Below, in pieces: positions 1 to 5,027 of a DNA stretch of 5,027 nt (its first letter is position 1; each line of letters begins with the position of its first letter). The translations under genes were made by a program, and so were the position numbers. The DNA is from Planctomycetaceae bacterium. GTDB lineage: Bacteria; Planctomycetota; Planctomycetia; Pirellulales; Pirellulaceae. The notes beneath the pieces are model-generated. The model saw only the letters and a list, made by a program, of their open reading frames with translations, was not told the DNA's origin and made no database searches. The DNA lies in contig SKVE01000697.1 of assembly GCA_007129635.1 (NCBI GenBank), positions 1 to 5,027 of the forward strand. The letters are read 5' to 3'.

Positions 1-1430
1 CAGCTTAACAACGCATCGGCATCGGCCGAATTGGTGATCCGCATCGCGACCGGATCGTAATGTAGCGTCTGGTCGATCCGGGTCGCGATGTTGCCCAGCA
101 TCAGCAGTTCGTTCAATGCCGATGCGTAATCGAAATCCGACCACGGCGAGGGTCCTCCGCGGCACGCCAACAGCCAATCCTGTTCGTGACCTCGGGAGGG
201 ATCGACCTGTTGCGGTCGGCCGCGATCGATGTCCTGGAAGTCGGCTGCGGGGATCAGGCGGAACGTCGCATTGTGGCCGGTCGAGTGGATCGTGCCTTGC
301 GTACCGACGATCGCGGCACCGGCGAACTTCAAGCCCTCGACAGCCTCCGGGTCGCCCGGGATGCCGGGATCGGTGATCAGGGCTTCGATCTTCTCCTGAG
401 CTTCAGGCACCGGGCCTTTGTACCACTGGAAAACGATCGGAGGAAACTCGGCGCGTGCCGGGATCTCCCACTGGACGTGCTCCCACCGAGGGAAGGACTC
501 ATGGTTGATGCCGGAGGAATCCGCCGAGATGCGGAGCAGTGGACGCTGCGCATCCCTTGCTGGATCTAACCAGAGCTGCTGGACCTTCAGCGCCATGAAG
601 GCCAGGTTCGCGGTGTGCGAAGCCCAATTGCCAAGCTGGCAGGTTCCGAAATCTCGCCATTGATTGCGGCGCAACCAGTCCGGATGGTAGGGCCGATCGG
701 CTGCGGGGCCCAGCCACAAATCCCAATCCAGCGTCTCGGGCTGCGACGGCTGGCCTGCGGGAACCTGCTGACGATCCGCGCCGTGCCCCGTATTCCAAAT
801 ATGGACCTCGCGGATCTCGCCGATCGTCCCGTTGCGGATCAGTTCCAGCGCGCGTCGAAACGGTCCGGCGGCCGTACCTTGGTTGCCCATACAGGTGGCA
901 ACGCGGTACTGTCCAGCCAATTCGCGAAGCGCTCGGGATTCATGCACGGTGCGTGTCAGCGGCTTCTCGCAGAATACGTGCATTCCGGCGCGGATCGCGG
1001 CGGCGGAAGCTACGGCGTGCGTGTGATCGGGTGTGGACACCACCACGCCATCCAGACGTCCCTGCCACGCGTCCAGCATCTTACGAAAGTCCTGGTACTG
1101 CTCAGGCGGTTGCTCGGTCAACTGGCGATAACGCTCGGCAGCCCGCCGCTCCCAATCATGGGGTGAATGGGCCAGCCGGTCTGCTCCCTGATGCCAACGT
1201 CGCTGTGCGGCGACCATCTTTTCCGTATCCACGTCGCACAACGCGACGACATTCTCCATCCGCGGCAGCGTGTCGACAAACCAGGTGCCGCGGCCCCCAC
1301 AGCCGATCAATCCCAGATTCAGCCGCTCGTTGGCCTGGTACGAGCGAGCCGATGCGCTGTTGCTCAGGATCACCCACCCAACGCCGCCAGCGGCCGCCAG
1401 GAATTCACGACGATTCGAAGTTGCGTTCAT
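1..1430 (-). CDS. Gfo/Idh/MocA family oxidoreductase, Tat-exported (3' end outside window)
   Basis: The minus strand reads open without a stop from ATG at 1430-1428 to the left edge, giving 476 residues. The N-terminus has a Tat-like signal: the twin arginine in NRREFLAAAGGVG (residues 6-18), then a hydrophobic stretch to about 27, so export to the periplasm is likely. The NAD(P)-binding Rossmann fold follows: GLIGCGGRG (40-48), acidic CDVD after strand 2 (65-68), STPDHTHA (132-139) and the family hallmark EKP (155-157), whose lysine is the usual cofactor/catalytic residue. The C-terminal substrate domain includes DWDLWLGPA (235-243), GNWASHTANLAF (268-279, His272 a candidate catalytic histidine) and SDFDYASALNELLMLGNIA (431-449). 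The last visible residues resemble the family's end, so perhaps 10-20 residues are missing. Members oxidise or epimerise sugars, inositols or sugar acids; the substrate cannot be read here. No strong ribosome-binding site precedes the ATG. The gene is divergent from the FIST gene. Confidence 0.95.
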   Translation of the reverse strand, partial: MNATSNRREFLAAAGGVGWVILSNSASARSYQANERLNLGLIGCGGRGTWFVDTLPRMENVVALCDVDTEKMVAAQRRWHQGADRLAHSPHDWERRAAERYRQLTEQPPEQYQDFRKMLDAWQGRLDGVVVSTPDHTHAVASAAAIRAGMHVFCEKPLTRTVHESRALRELAGQYRVATCMGNQGTAAGPFRRALELIRNGTIGEIREVHIWNTGHGADRQQVPAGQPSQPETLDWDLWLGPAADRPYHPDWLRRNQWRDFGTCQLGNWASHTANLAFMALKVQQLWLDPARDAQRPLLRISADSSGINHESFPRWEHVQWEIPARAEFPPIVFQWYKGPVPEAQEKIEALITDPGIPGDPEAVEGLKFAGAAIVGTQGTIHSTGHNATFRLIPAADFQDIDRGRPQQVDPSRGHEQDWLLACRGGPSPWSDFDYASALNELLMLGNIATRIDQTLHYDPVAMRITNSADADALLS

Positions 1431-1691
1431 GACCGGAGTCCATCCAGTTGATTAGGAAAAAACAACGTGTCCGCCTGCAGGCACTCCCGCTTGAATTTCT
1501 TCAGCGTAAACGATCGGCACTGCGGTTACCAGTCGCTACCGTGATCCATGATCGGGCTGCCCGGCATCGTGGACTGCTTGTCGCACGCGGCTTTTTCGTG
1601 AATAATCTGCACTTGGGCGTGTCCGCCAGCCGACGGCACGACAGCGACCTGCTGGCTGAATCTTCTTCTTGATTTGGATGACCGATCGACG
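1431..1691. other. Divergent intergenic region between the oxidoreductase and FIST genes
   Basis: About 260 bases separate the two divergent starts. I see no convincing gene in it: the short frames on both strands match no family I know. It contains a perfect 10-base palindrome GCCTGCAGGC at 1473-1482, about 45 bases upstream of the oxidoreductase start, which might be an operator or may be chance. A candidate rightward promoter is listed separately. No clear leftward sigma70 promoter was found. Confidence 0.6.
1578..1606 (+). promoter_or_regulatory. Candidate sigma70-type promoter for the FIST gene
   Basis: TTGTCG at 1578-1583 and AATAAT at 1601-1606 are separated by exactly 17 bases. The -10 box matches the TATAAT consensus at five of six bases and the -35 box matches TTGACA at four of six. 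Transcription would begin near 1613, leaving a leader of about 80 bases before the ATG at 1692. Planctomycete promoters are poorly defined, so this is a consensus-based guess. Confidence 0.35.
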
Positions 1692-2888
1692 ATGACATCT
1701 TCCGCCGCGAATATTCGCTTCGCCTCCGCTCTTTCCACCGCTGGTGATCCGCAGCGGGCGGTGGCCGAGGTTTGTCAGCAGGCGCTTGCCGAATTGGGCA
1801 GCCCGCCTGATCTGGCCATGTTGTTCCTGTCTGCCGACGCAGCTCCGCTGGCCGACGTGATCGCAGCGGATGCTTGCCAGCGGTTGCAGACGGACCGCTT
1901 GATCGGGTGTACGGGCGAATCGCTTGTCGGGCGAGCTCGGGAAGTCGAAGGGCAAACGGCCGCTTCGTTGTGGTTGGCCAAATTGCCCGACGTTGACGTG
2001 CAGCCGATCCATCTGACCTTTCGCAATACGCCCGAGGGGCCCTCCTTTTTCGGCTGGCCCGATTCGTTGCTGGAAGGTTGGCCCGACGAACCCTGCCTGC
2101 TGCTGCTGGGCGATCCGTTCAGCTTTCCTGCCGATTTTCTGCTGCAGCAGATCAACGATCAGCATCCGGACGCTCGCGTGATCGGGGGGATGGCCAGCGG
2201 CGCTTCCCAACCCGGCGAGGCTCGTTTGCTGCAAGGTTCGCAGGCGCATGACGAAGGTGCGGTGGCCGTGCTGATCTCAGGCCCGGTTCGCATTCGGTCG
2301 GTCGTTTCCCAGGGATGTCGGCCGATCGGCAGACACTTTGTGATCACCAAGGCGGAACAGAATGTCGTCTTGCAACTGGGAGGCAAGCCAGCGGTCAGCC
2401 AATTAGAGGCCGTGTTCGCGGAACTGCCGACGCGTGAACGCGAACTGGTCAACCAAGGCGTGCATCTGGGCCGAGTTGTCAGTGAGTATTTCGAACGCTT
2501 CGAACAGGGCGATTTTTTGGTCCGCAACGTGCTGGGTTTCGATCCCGAAAGCGGCGCGCTGGCGATCGGTGACTATCTTCGCACCGGCCAGACCGTCCAA
2601 TTCCACATCCGCGATTGGGAAACGGCCGATGCCGAGCTGCGGCAACTGCTGGCCAGCGCTCGGGCAGCAAGCCAGCGCCCGGCGAGTGGTGCGTTGATGT
2701 TCACCTGCAACGGACGCGGAACCCGCTTGTTTCCCGAGCCGCATCATGACGCGTTGGCCATCCGCGAGGCGTTGGGCGAGATCCCGTTGGCTGGCTTTTT
2801 CGCTGCGGGCGAATTGGGTCCGATCGGCGGCAAGAATTTCCAGCACGGATTCACGGCCAGCATCGCTCTGTTTGAACCGCTGACATGA
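1692..2888 (+). CDS. FIST N/C domain protein, stand-alone sensory module
   Basis: This encodes 398 residues from ATG 1692. A TTG at 1674 would add six residues, but ATG is preferred because FIST proteins commonly begin just before an 'F.SALST' segment, seen here at residues 10-16, and a weak GGATGA lies at 1676-1681. The FIST_N domain spans about 38-230, with IGCTGESLVG (71-80), VIGGMASGA (163-171) and QGCRPIG (207-213). The FIST_C domain spans about 231-385, with CNGRG (339-343) and GFFAAGELGPIGG (368-380). FIST domains are thought to sense small ligands, possibly amino acids, and are often fused to kinase, cyclase or chemotaxis output domains. None is present here, and there is no signal peptide or membrane segment, so it is probably a soluble cytoplasmic protein acting through a partner. 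The next gene starts 44 bases downstream on the same strand, suggesting an operon. The family call is firm; the ligand and output are unknown. Confidence 0.93.
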   Translation: MTSSAANIRFASALSTAGDPQRAVAEVCQQALAELGSPPDLAMLFLSADAAPLADVIAADACQRLQTDRLIGCTGESLVGRAREVEGQTAASLWLAKLPDVDVQPIHLTFRNTPEGPSFFGWPDSLLEGWPDEPCLLLLGDPFSFPADFLLQQINDQHPDARVIGGMASGASQPGEARLLQGSQAHDEGAVAVLISGPVRIRSVVSQGCRPIGRHFVITKAEQNVVLQLGGKPAVSQLEAVFAELPTRERELVNQGVHLGRVVSEYFERFEQGDFLVRNVLGFDPESGALAIGDYLRTGQTVQFHIRDWETADAELRQLLASARAASQRPASGALMFTCNGRGTRLFPEPHHDALAIREALGEIPLAGFFAAGELGPIGGKNFQHGFTASIALFEPLT

Positions 2889-2925
2889 GACCATGGGGAA
2901 TTCGAGACTTCCAAGTCGTAGATCC

Positions 2926-2932
2926 AAGGTGA
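2926..2932 (+). promoter_or_regulatory. Ribosome-binding site of the FIST-downstream gene
   Basis: AAGGTGA is a strong Shine-Dalgarno match directly before tandem ATGs at 2933 and 2936. The gap is 0 bases to the first ATG and 3 to the second, which favours the second. The site shares its TGA with an in-frame stop at 2930-2932, so the protein cannot start farther upstream. Confidence 0.6.
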
Positions 2933-3487
2933 ATGATGGCTGCCAGAATCCCCGTCGTCCTTTCCCAAGCCGCCGTCGCCGGTCCGGATGCTCGCCAGTT
3001 GGAAGAAGATCTGGTCGCCGAACTGATGATCGAGCGGGGGGTCGATATCAGCGTCGTCCCTGACTTGACGCACCTGCGAGATGGTTCGACGGGCCTGGTG
3101 TGTCTGCAGGGGATCAAGAGCGACTGGATCCTTTTGACCTGGCTGGATTCGGAAAGTGCGCGGCGGGCGCTCGAAGAACGTGGTATTTCGGGGCAGGATT
3201 GGTTGCTGAGCAGCGTTCAGCATCGAGACCAGGCTCCCGCGACGGGCAACGCATCGTCGAAACAAGCTCGACGCCGTTTGGGGATCCTGCGATTGAACGT
3301 GACGCGATCGACCGACTGGTACCTGCGCGAGATTCGGCGTCTGCGGGATGTGATCGAGCCCGCCGTTTCCGCCCCCAGCGAGTTACCGATCATCGAACCT
3401 CCGGTGCAGATTCCCGCTGCCCAGCCCGAGGTCCCATCCGACGATCTCGATCGATTGCTCGACCAACTGGACGCCTTCGACGCTTGA
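2933..3487 (+). CDS. Uncharacterised alpha/beta protein encoded downstream of FIST
   Basis: This encodes 184 residues from ATG 2933, or 183 from ATG 2936. I do not recognise the family. The predicted layout (my reading) alternates strands and helices: strand IPVVLSQ (6-12), helix 19-36, strand VDISVVPDL (37-45), strand SDWILLTWL (63-71), helix SESARRALEERG (73-84), a basic stretch KQARRRLGILRLNV (110-123) with a strand, then helix DWYLREIRRLRDVIEP (128-143). That pattern resembles a small Rossmann- or flavodoxin-like domain, but no nucleotide- or metal-binding motif is visible. A Pro/Ala-rich linker (144-168) leads to an acidic amphipathic tail, SDDLDRLLDQLDAFDA (169-184), which looks like a docking peptide. 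There is no signal peptide or membrane segment. It lies 44 bases after the FIST gene on the same strand with a good ribosome-binding site, so it is likely in the same operon and may act with FIST. That it is a real gene is well supported; its function is unknown. Confidence 0.78.
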   Translation: MMAARIPVVLSQAAVAGPDARQLEEDLVAELMIERGVDISVVPDLTHLRDGSTGLVCLQGIKSDWILLTWLDSESARRALEERGISGQDWLLSSVQHRDQAPATGNASSKQARRRLGILRLNVTRSTDWYLREIRRLRDVIEPAVSAPSELPIIEPPVQIPAAQPEVPSDDLDRLLDQLDAFDA

Positions 3488-3551
3488 GTTCGGGGAATCT
3501 CTGCGAGTAGAGTCTTCGGTCGTCAGATGCACGCACCGTGCGCGCATCTTC

Positions 3552-3600
3552 GTAGGTTGGGACTCTGTCCCGACCGGGTCGGGTCGGAGACCCAACCTAC
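3552..3600. repeat. 49-base near-perfect palindrome, REP-like element
   Basis: Perfect 10-base outer arms, GTAGGTTGGG (3552-3561) and CCCAACCTAC (3591-3600), enclose further pairing all the way to a centre at 3576. The only breaks are an A/A mismatch (3562/3590) and a T/T mismatch (3568/3584), plus one T-G wobble (3566/3586). The result is a single long hairpin in either strand. Its placement just after a gene end, and a REP-associated-type transposase fragment about 370 bases downstream, fit a REP-like mobile palindrome. It could also stop transcription of the FIST unit, but no T-run follows on the plus strand. Only one copy lies in this window, so its repeat status in the genome is inferred. 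Confidence 0.75.
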
Positions 3601-3607
3601 TTTGGTG

Positions 3608-3622
3608 GCGGCCGAAGGCCGC
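3608..3622. repeat. Short GC-rich hairpin next to the palindrome
   Basis: GCGGCC and GGCCGC form a perfect 6-base stem around a GAA loop, starting eight bases after the 49-base palindrome. It may be the second unit of a compound REP-type element or part of a Rho-independent-like terminator lacking a T-run. The remainder of 3488-3732 shows no gene other than a doubtful tiny frame at 3686-3736. Confidence 0.5.
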
Positions 3623-3685
3623 GTTAGGTCCAATGCGGATGGTGACTGGAAGTCGCGACGAGATTCTGACCGGCTAATCCAAACC

Positions 3686-3736
3686 ATGAACAACGACCAA
3701 CTTTGTCCGTTTCACCATCGGAGAGAATTCCCATGA
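3686..3736 (+). other. Possible 16-residue leader frame overlapping the next start
   Basis: ATG 3686 opens a 16-codon frame (MNNDQLCPFHHRREFP) that ends in a TGA at 3734-3736, overlapping the ATG at 3733 as ATGA. Such overlap can couple translation. However, no ribosome-binding site precedes 3686, and the ribosome-binding site of the next gene lies inside this frame, so it may be chance. Confidence 0.15.
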
Positions 3737-4098
3737 TGCGAAAGCTCGTTCTCGCTTGGCTCCTGACCGCCGTTTGCTGGTCGTCGACAACCGCAGCCGA
3801 GGACCATTGGCCTCGCTTCCAGGGGCCCAGCGCGGACGGCGTGGCGCCGGATCACCACGGGCTGCCGATCACCTGGACGACCACCAACAACGTCAAGTGG
3901 GTGGCCGACGTGCCGGGCTGGGGCTGGTCGCGTCCCGTTGTCTGGGGTGATCGCGTCTTCCTCTGGACGGTCAGCCGGTACATTCATCGAAATCCCGTAC
4001 GGGAACGCCGGTCCCTGGTGACGCATCCGCAGGACTGGACTTGGTCGAGCTATCCCGGTTATGCCCGCCGAGGCCAGCGGCTGGATTGGGTGTTGTAG
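3733..4098 (+). pseudogene. Broken chimera: PQQ/BamB-like propeller N-terminus joined to a transposase C-terminus
   Basis: The open frame runs for 121 residues from ATG 3733 (or 120 from ATG 3736), with GGAGAGA at 3720-3726 as a well-placed ribosome-binding site. Residues 1-22 form a clear Sec signal peptide (basic start, LVLAWLLTAVCW core, likely cleavage after TTAA). Residues 26-78 match the start of planctomycete secreted PQQ-like beta-propeller proteins: HWPRFQGPSADG (25-36), NVKWVADVPGWGWSRPVVWG (53-72) and DRVFL (73-77). These proteins are usually about 400 residues or more, so most of the propeller is absent. From about residue 78 the frame becomes SRYIHRNPVRE (81-91) and HPQDWTWSSYPGY (98-110), the hallmark of IS200-like/REP-associated transposases. 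A TAG ends it. The product could be expressed and exported, but it has neither a full propeller nor a full transposase, so it is most likely non-functional. Confidence 0.85.
3967..4098 (+). mobile_element. C-terminal fragment of an IS200-like (Y1/RAYT) transposase
   Basis: The encoded stretch has YIHRNPVRE and DWTWSSYPGY, matching the well-known 'YIH.NPVRAGLV ... W.WSSY' region of REP-associated tyrosine transposases, followed by a typical RLDWV segment. The tyrosine before IHRNP falls in the helix expected to carry the nucleophile, but the upstream HUH metal-binding half is missing. The TAG at 4096-4098 falls where relatives, from memory, often continue with a 'YD' pair, so the fragment may have a premature stop. 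The left junction lies around 3955-3975; it cannot be placed exactly because both parent families could share the residues FLWT. The fragment is inactive by itself. Confidence 0.75.
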
Positions 4099-4289
4099 GA
4101 CGTTCCGACGGCGCGCCGGCTATCGAACGTGGGGACGGAAACGGTGATCACCACGGTGGCCGAGTATTACGGGTCTGCTCTGTGTGAGATCCCGACCGAA
4201 ACCAGCCAATTATCATGCAGCCGCACCGCCACTATTGTCCATTTTTGCTTGCCAATTCTCGGACGCCGGCGAAATCCTCTTCACGCCGG

Positions 4290-4318
4290 TTGACGGTATA
4301 CAGTCGACCGCGTATCAT
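4290..4318 (+). promoter_or_regulatory. Sigma70-like promoter of the GntR regulator with a possible operator in the spacer
   Basis: TTGACG (4290-4295) and TATCAT (4313-4318) are separated by exactly 17 bases. The -35 box matches consensus at five of six bases and the -10 box at five of six. Transcription would start near 4325, giving a leader of about 24 bases. The spacer contains the palindromes GTATAC (4296-4301) and GTCGAC (4303-4308). FadR-subfamily regulators often bind short palindromes with a GTATAC or GGT..ACC core, so autoregulation is plausible but inferred. Confidence 0.55.
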
Positions 4319-4336
4319 CACAGAATTCTCAGAACC

Positions 4337-4341
4337 AAGGA
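4337..4341 (+). promoter_or_regulatory. Ribosome-binding site of the GntR regulator
   Basis: AAGGA sits seven bases before ATG 4349, an ideal spacing, and supports this start for the regulator. Confidence 0.65.
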
Positions 4342-4348
4342 TCCTAAC

Positions 4349-5027
4349 ATGCGTGTTCACAATTCTCCAAATCCTATTGAACTTGCTCGGACCACGGTGA
4401 CCGCTGCAGCGACCGAGCATCTTCGCGAGCAGATTGTTTGCGGGATCGTCGATCCCGGTCAGACGCTGCCTGAATCGCGAGTCGGCGAGATGCTGGGCGT
4501 CAGTCGAGCCCCGATCCGCGAAGCACTCACCTTGCTGGAACGAGAGGGGTTGATCGAGTTCGATCGGCGGGGGACGGCACGGGTTTGCGAGTTTGACCTG
4601 GAAGACGTTCGGGAATTGGGACTGATGCGCATGGTTCTGGAACCTGCCGCGAGTCGTCTTGCCGCCGAACGTCTACCGGAGGCCGGTCTCGACGCGATCA
4701 AGAAAAACCTTCATGCCTTGAAGGCGGTCAGCCGTCTGGATGACGTCACCCGGCTCGACCTGGATTTCCACCGTTTGATATTTGCCGCAGCAGGGAACAA
4801 GCGACTCAGGCGCGCTTGGGAGAACCTGTTGTCGCAGTTTTCGCTGGTGATGCGGCGGTTTCACGAGTCTCTAGAACAACGAGTGCAGACGTCCACCGTT
4901 CGCGACCTGACGATCGGGGCGCACACGGAGTTGTTCCAGGCCATACGCGCGGGGTTGCCCGAGGAAGCCGAAACGTTGGCTCGACAGCATACCACGTACT
5001 GGCTGGCGGAGTTCAGCCAGTCCAAAG
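4349..5027 (+). CDS. GntR-family transcriptional regulator, FadR/FCD subfamily (3' end outside window)
   Basis: The frame is open from ATG 4349 to the right edge, giving 226 residues. The winged-helix DNA-binding domain spans about 17-80, with EHLREQIVCGIVDPGQTLPE (23-42), the recognition region VSRAPIREALTLLEREGLIE (51-70) and the wing RRGTARVCEF (73-82). The all-helical FCD effector domain follows from about 84. Its candidate metal/effector ligands are Asp137 and His141 (in DLDFHRLI), His192 (GAHTELF) and His214 (ARQHTTYW), matching the Asp/His pattern of FCD proteins. The family is usually about 220-250 residues, so little is missing. FCD regulators generally repress catabolic genes for organic acids, sugar acids or amino acids until the metabolite binds. 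The target is probably its own promoter and genes beyond the right edge. The effector cannot be deduced. Confidence 0.94.
   Translation, partial: MRVHNSPNPIELARTTVTAAATEHLREQIVCGIVDPGQTLPESRVGEMLGVSRAPIREALTLLEREGLIEFDRRGTARVCEFDLEDVRELGLMRMVLEPAASRLAAERLPEAGLDAIKKNLHALKAVSRLDDVTRLDLDFHRLIFAAAGNKRLRRAWENLLSQFSLVMRRFHESLEQRVQTSTVRDLTIGAHTELFQAIRAGLPEEAETLARQHTTYWLAEFSQSK

Larger units (their letters stand above)
4099..4348. other. Non-coding or decayed region before the GntR-type regulator
   Basis: No recognisable gene is present. The frame after the TAG stays open to the TGA at 4291-4293 and begins DVPTARRLSNVGTETVITTV, which matches nothing I know; it does not clearly resume either the propeller or the transposase. 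Several perfect 10-base palindromes occur: CGGCGCGCCG (4109-4118) and GGTGATCACC (4143-4152), the latter followed by CCAC-G-GTGG (4151-4159). The right end holds the regulator's promoter and ribosome-binding site. Confidence 0.5.

Noticed and set aside
615..1166. A long plus-strand frame (183 residues) within the oxidoreductase region
   Set aside because: It lies wholly antisense to the Gfo/Idh/MocA gene, whose motifs are unmistakable; this frame has no recognisable family content.
1448..1672. A 74-residue plus-strand frame upstream of FIST
   Set aside because: It has no ribosome-binding site, an Arg/Leu-rich random-looking composition and no recognisable motif. It would also overlap the candidate FIST promoter.
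1526..1738. A 70-residue minus-strand frame in the divergent intergenic region
   Set aside because: It begins inside the FIST gene, has no convincing ribosome-binding site and no family match. The stretch ending MPGSPIMDHGSDW looked protein-like, but nothing supports it.
1536..2249. A 237-residue minus-strand frame opposite the FIST gene
   Set aside because: It is antisense to the FIST coding sequence; its length follows from GC-rich codon use. No family motif is visible.
2744..3265. A 173-residue minus-strand frame spanning the end of FIST and the next gene
   Set aside because: It is antisense to two better-supported genes and crosses their boundary.
3527..3736. A 69-residue plus-strand frame through the palindrome region
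   Set aside because: It translates straight through the 49-base palindrome and the second hairpin, which are clearly non-coding structure.
4215..4400. A 61-residue plus-strand frame overlapping the regulator start
   Set aside because: It runs through the regulator's promoter and ribosome-binding site and out of frame into its coding sequence.
1..5027. CRISPR arrays, tRNA or rRNA genes, riboswitches
   Set aside because: No regularly spaced direct repeats, no cloverleaf with the conserved TTCGANTC loop and no rRNA-like stretches were seen.
4349..5027. The regulator as the specific controller of the oxidoreductase at 1-1430
   Set aside because: Both families occur in sugar or organic-acid catabolism, but they are about 3 kb apart with unrelated genes and a mobile-element scar between; nothing in the sequence links them.

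Overview
The window looks like chromosomal DNA from a GC-rich marine planctomycete, probably a Pirellulales or Rhodopirellula-like relative. This rests on three things: a Tat-exported Gfo/Idh/MocA oxidoreductase of the kind expanded in that group, a secreted PQQ-type beta-propeller N-terminus (the 'WPRF.GP' start), and the general codon and amino-acid style. The assignment comes from recognising families, not from a database search.

Layout from left to right. Positions 1-1430 (minus strand) hold a nearly complete Gfo/Idh/MocA oxidoreductase that runs off the left edge. Positions 1431-1691 are a divergent intergenic region with one plausible sigma70-type promoter facing right. Positions 1692-2888 (plus) encode a stand-alone FIST sensory-domain protein. 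It is followed after 44 bases by 2933-3487 (plus), an unrecognised 183-184-residue alpha/beta protein with a proline-rich linker and a short acidic tail. The two are probably co-transcribed. Positions 3488-3732 are non-coding and hold a striking 49-base near-perfect palindrome (3552-3600) and a second GC-rich hairpin (3608-3622), resembling REP-type repeats. Positions 3733-4098 (plus) are a chimeric broken gene: the signal peptide and first ~75 residues of a PQQ/BamB-like beta-propeller protein fused in frame to a C-terminal piece of an IS200-like/REP-associated (Y1) transposase. Positions 4099-4348 are debris-like non-coding DNA with several small dyads, ending in a good sigma70-like promoter. 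Positions 4349-5027 (plus) are a GntR-family regulator of the FadR/FCD type that runs off the right edge.

How the parts relate. FIST plus its small partner looks like a two-gene unit, with FIST presumably binding a small ligand and the second protein of unknown role. The oxidoreductase and the FCD regulator are each typical of sugar, sugar-acid or organic-acid catabolism. They lie about 3 kb apart at opposite ends, so the window does not show that one controls the other. The centre (about 3550-4230) reads as a scar of REP/transposase activity that destroyed a propeller gene. I see no clear novel system. The most unusual items are the chimera with its adjacent palindrome, and the uncharacterised FIST partner.
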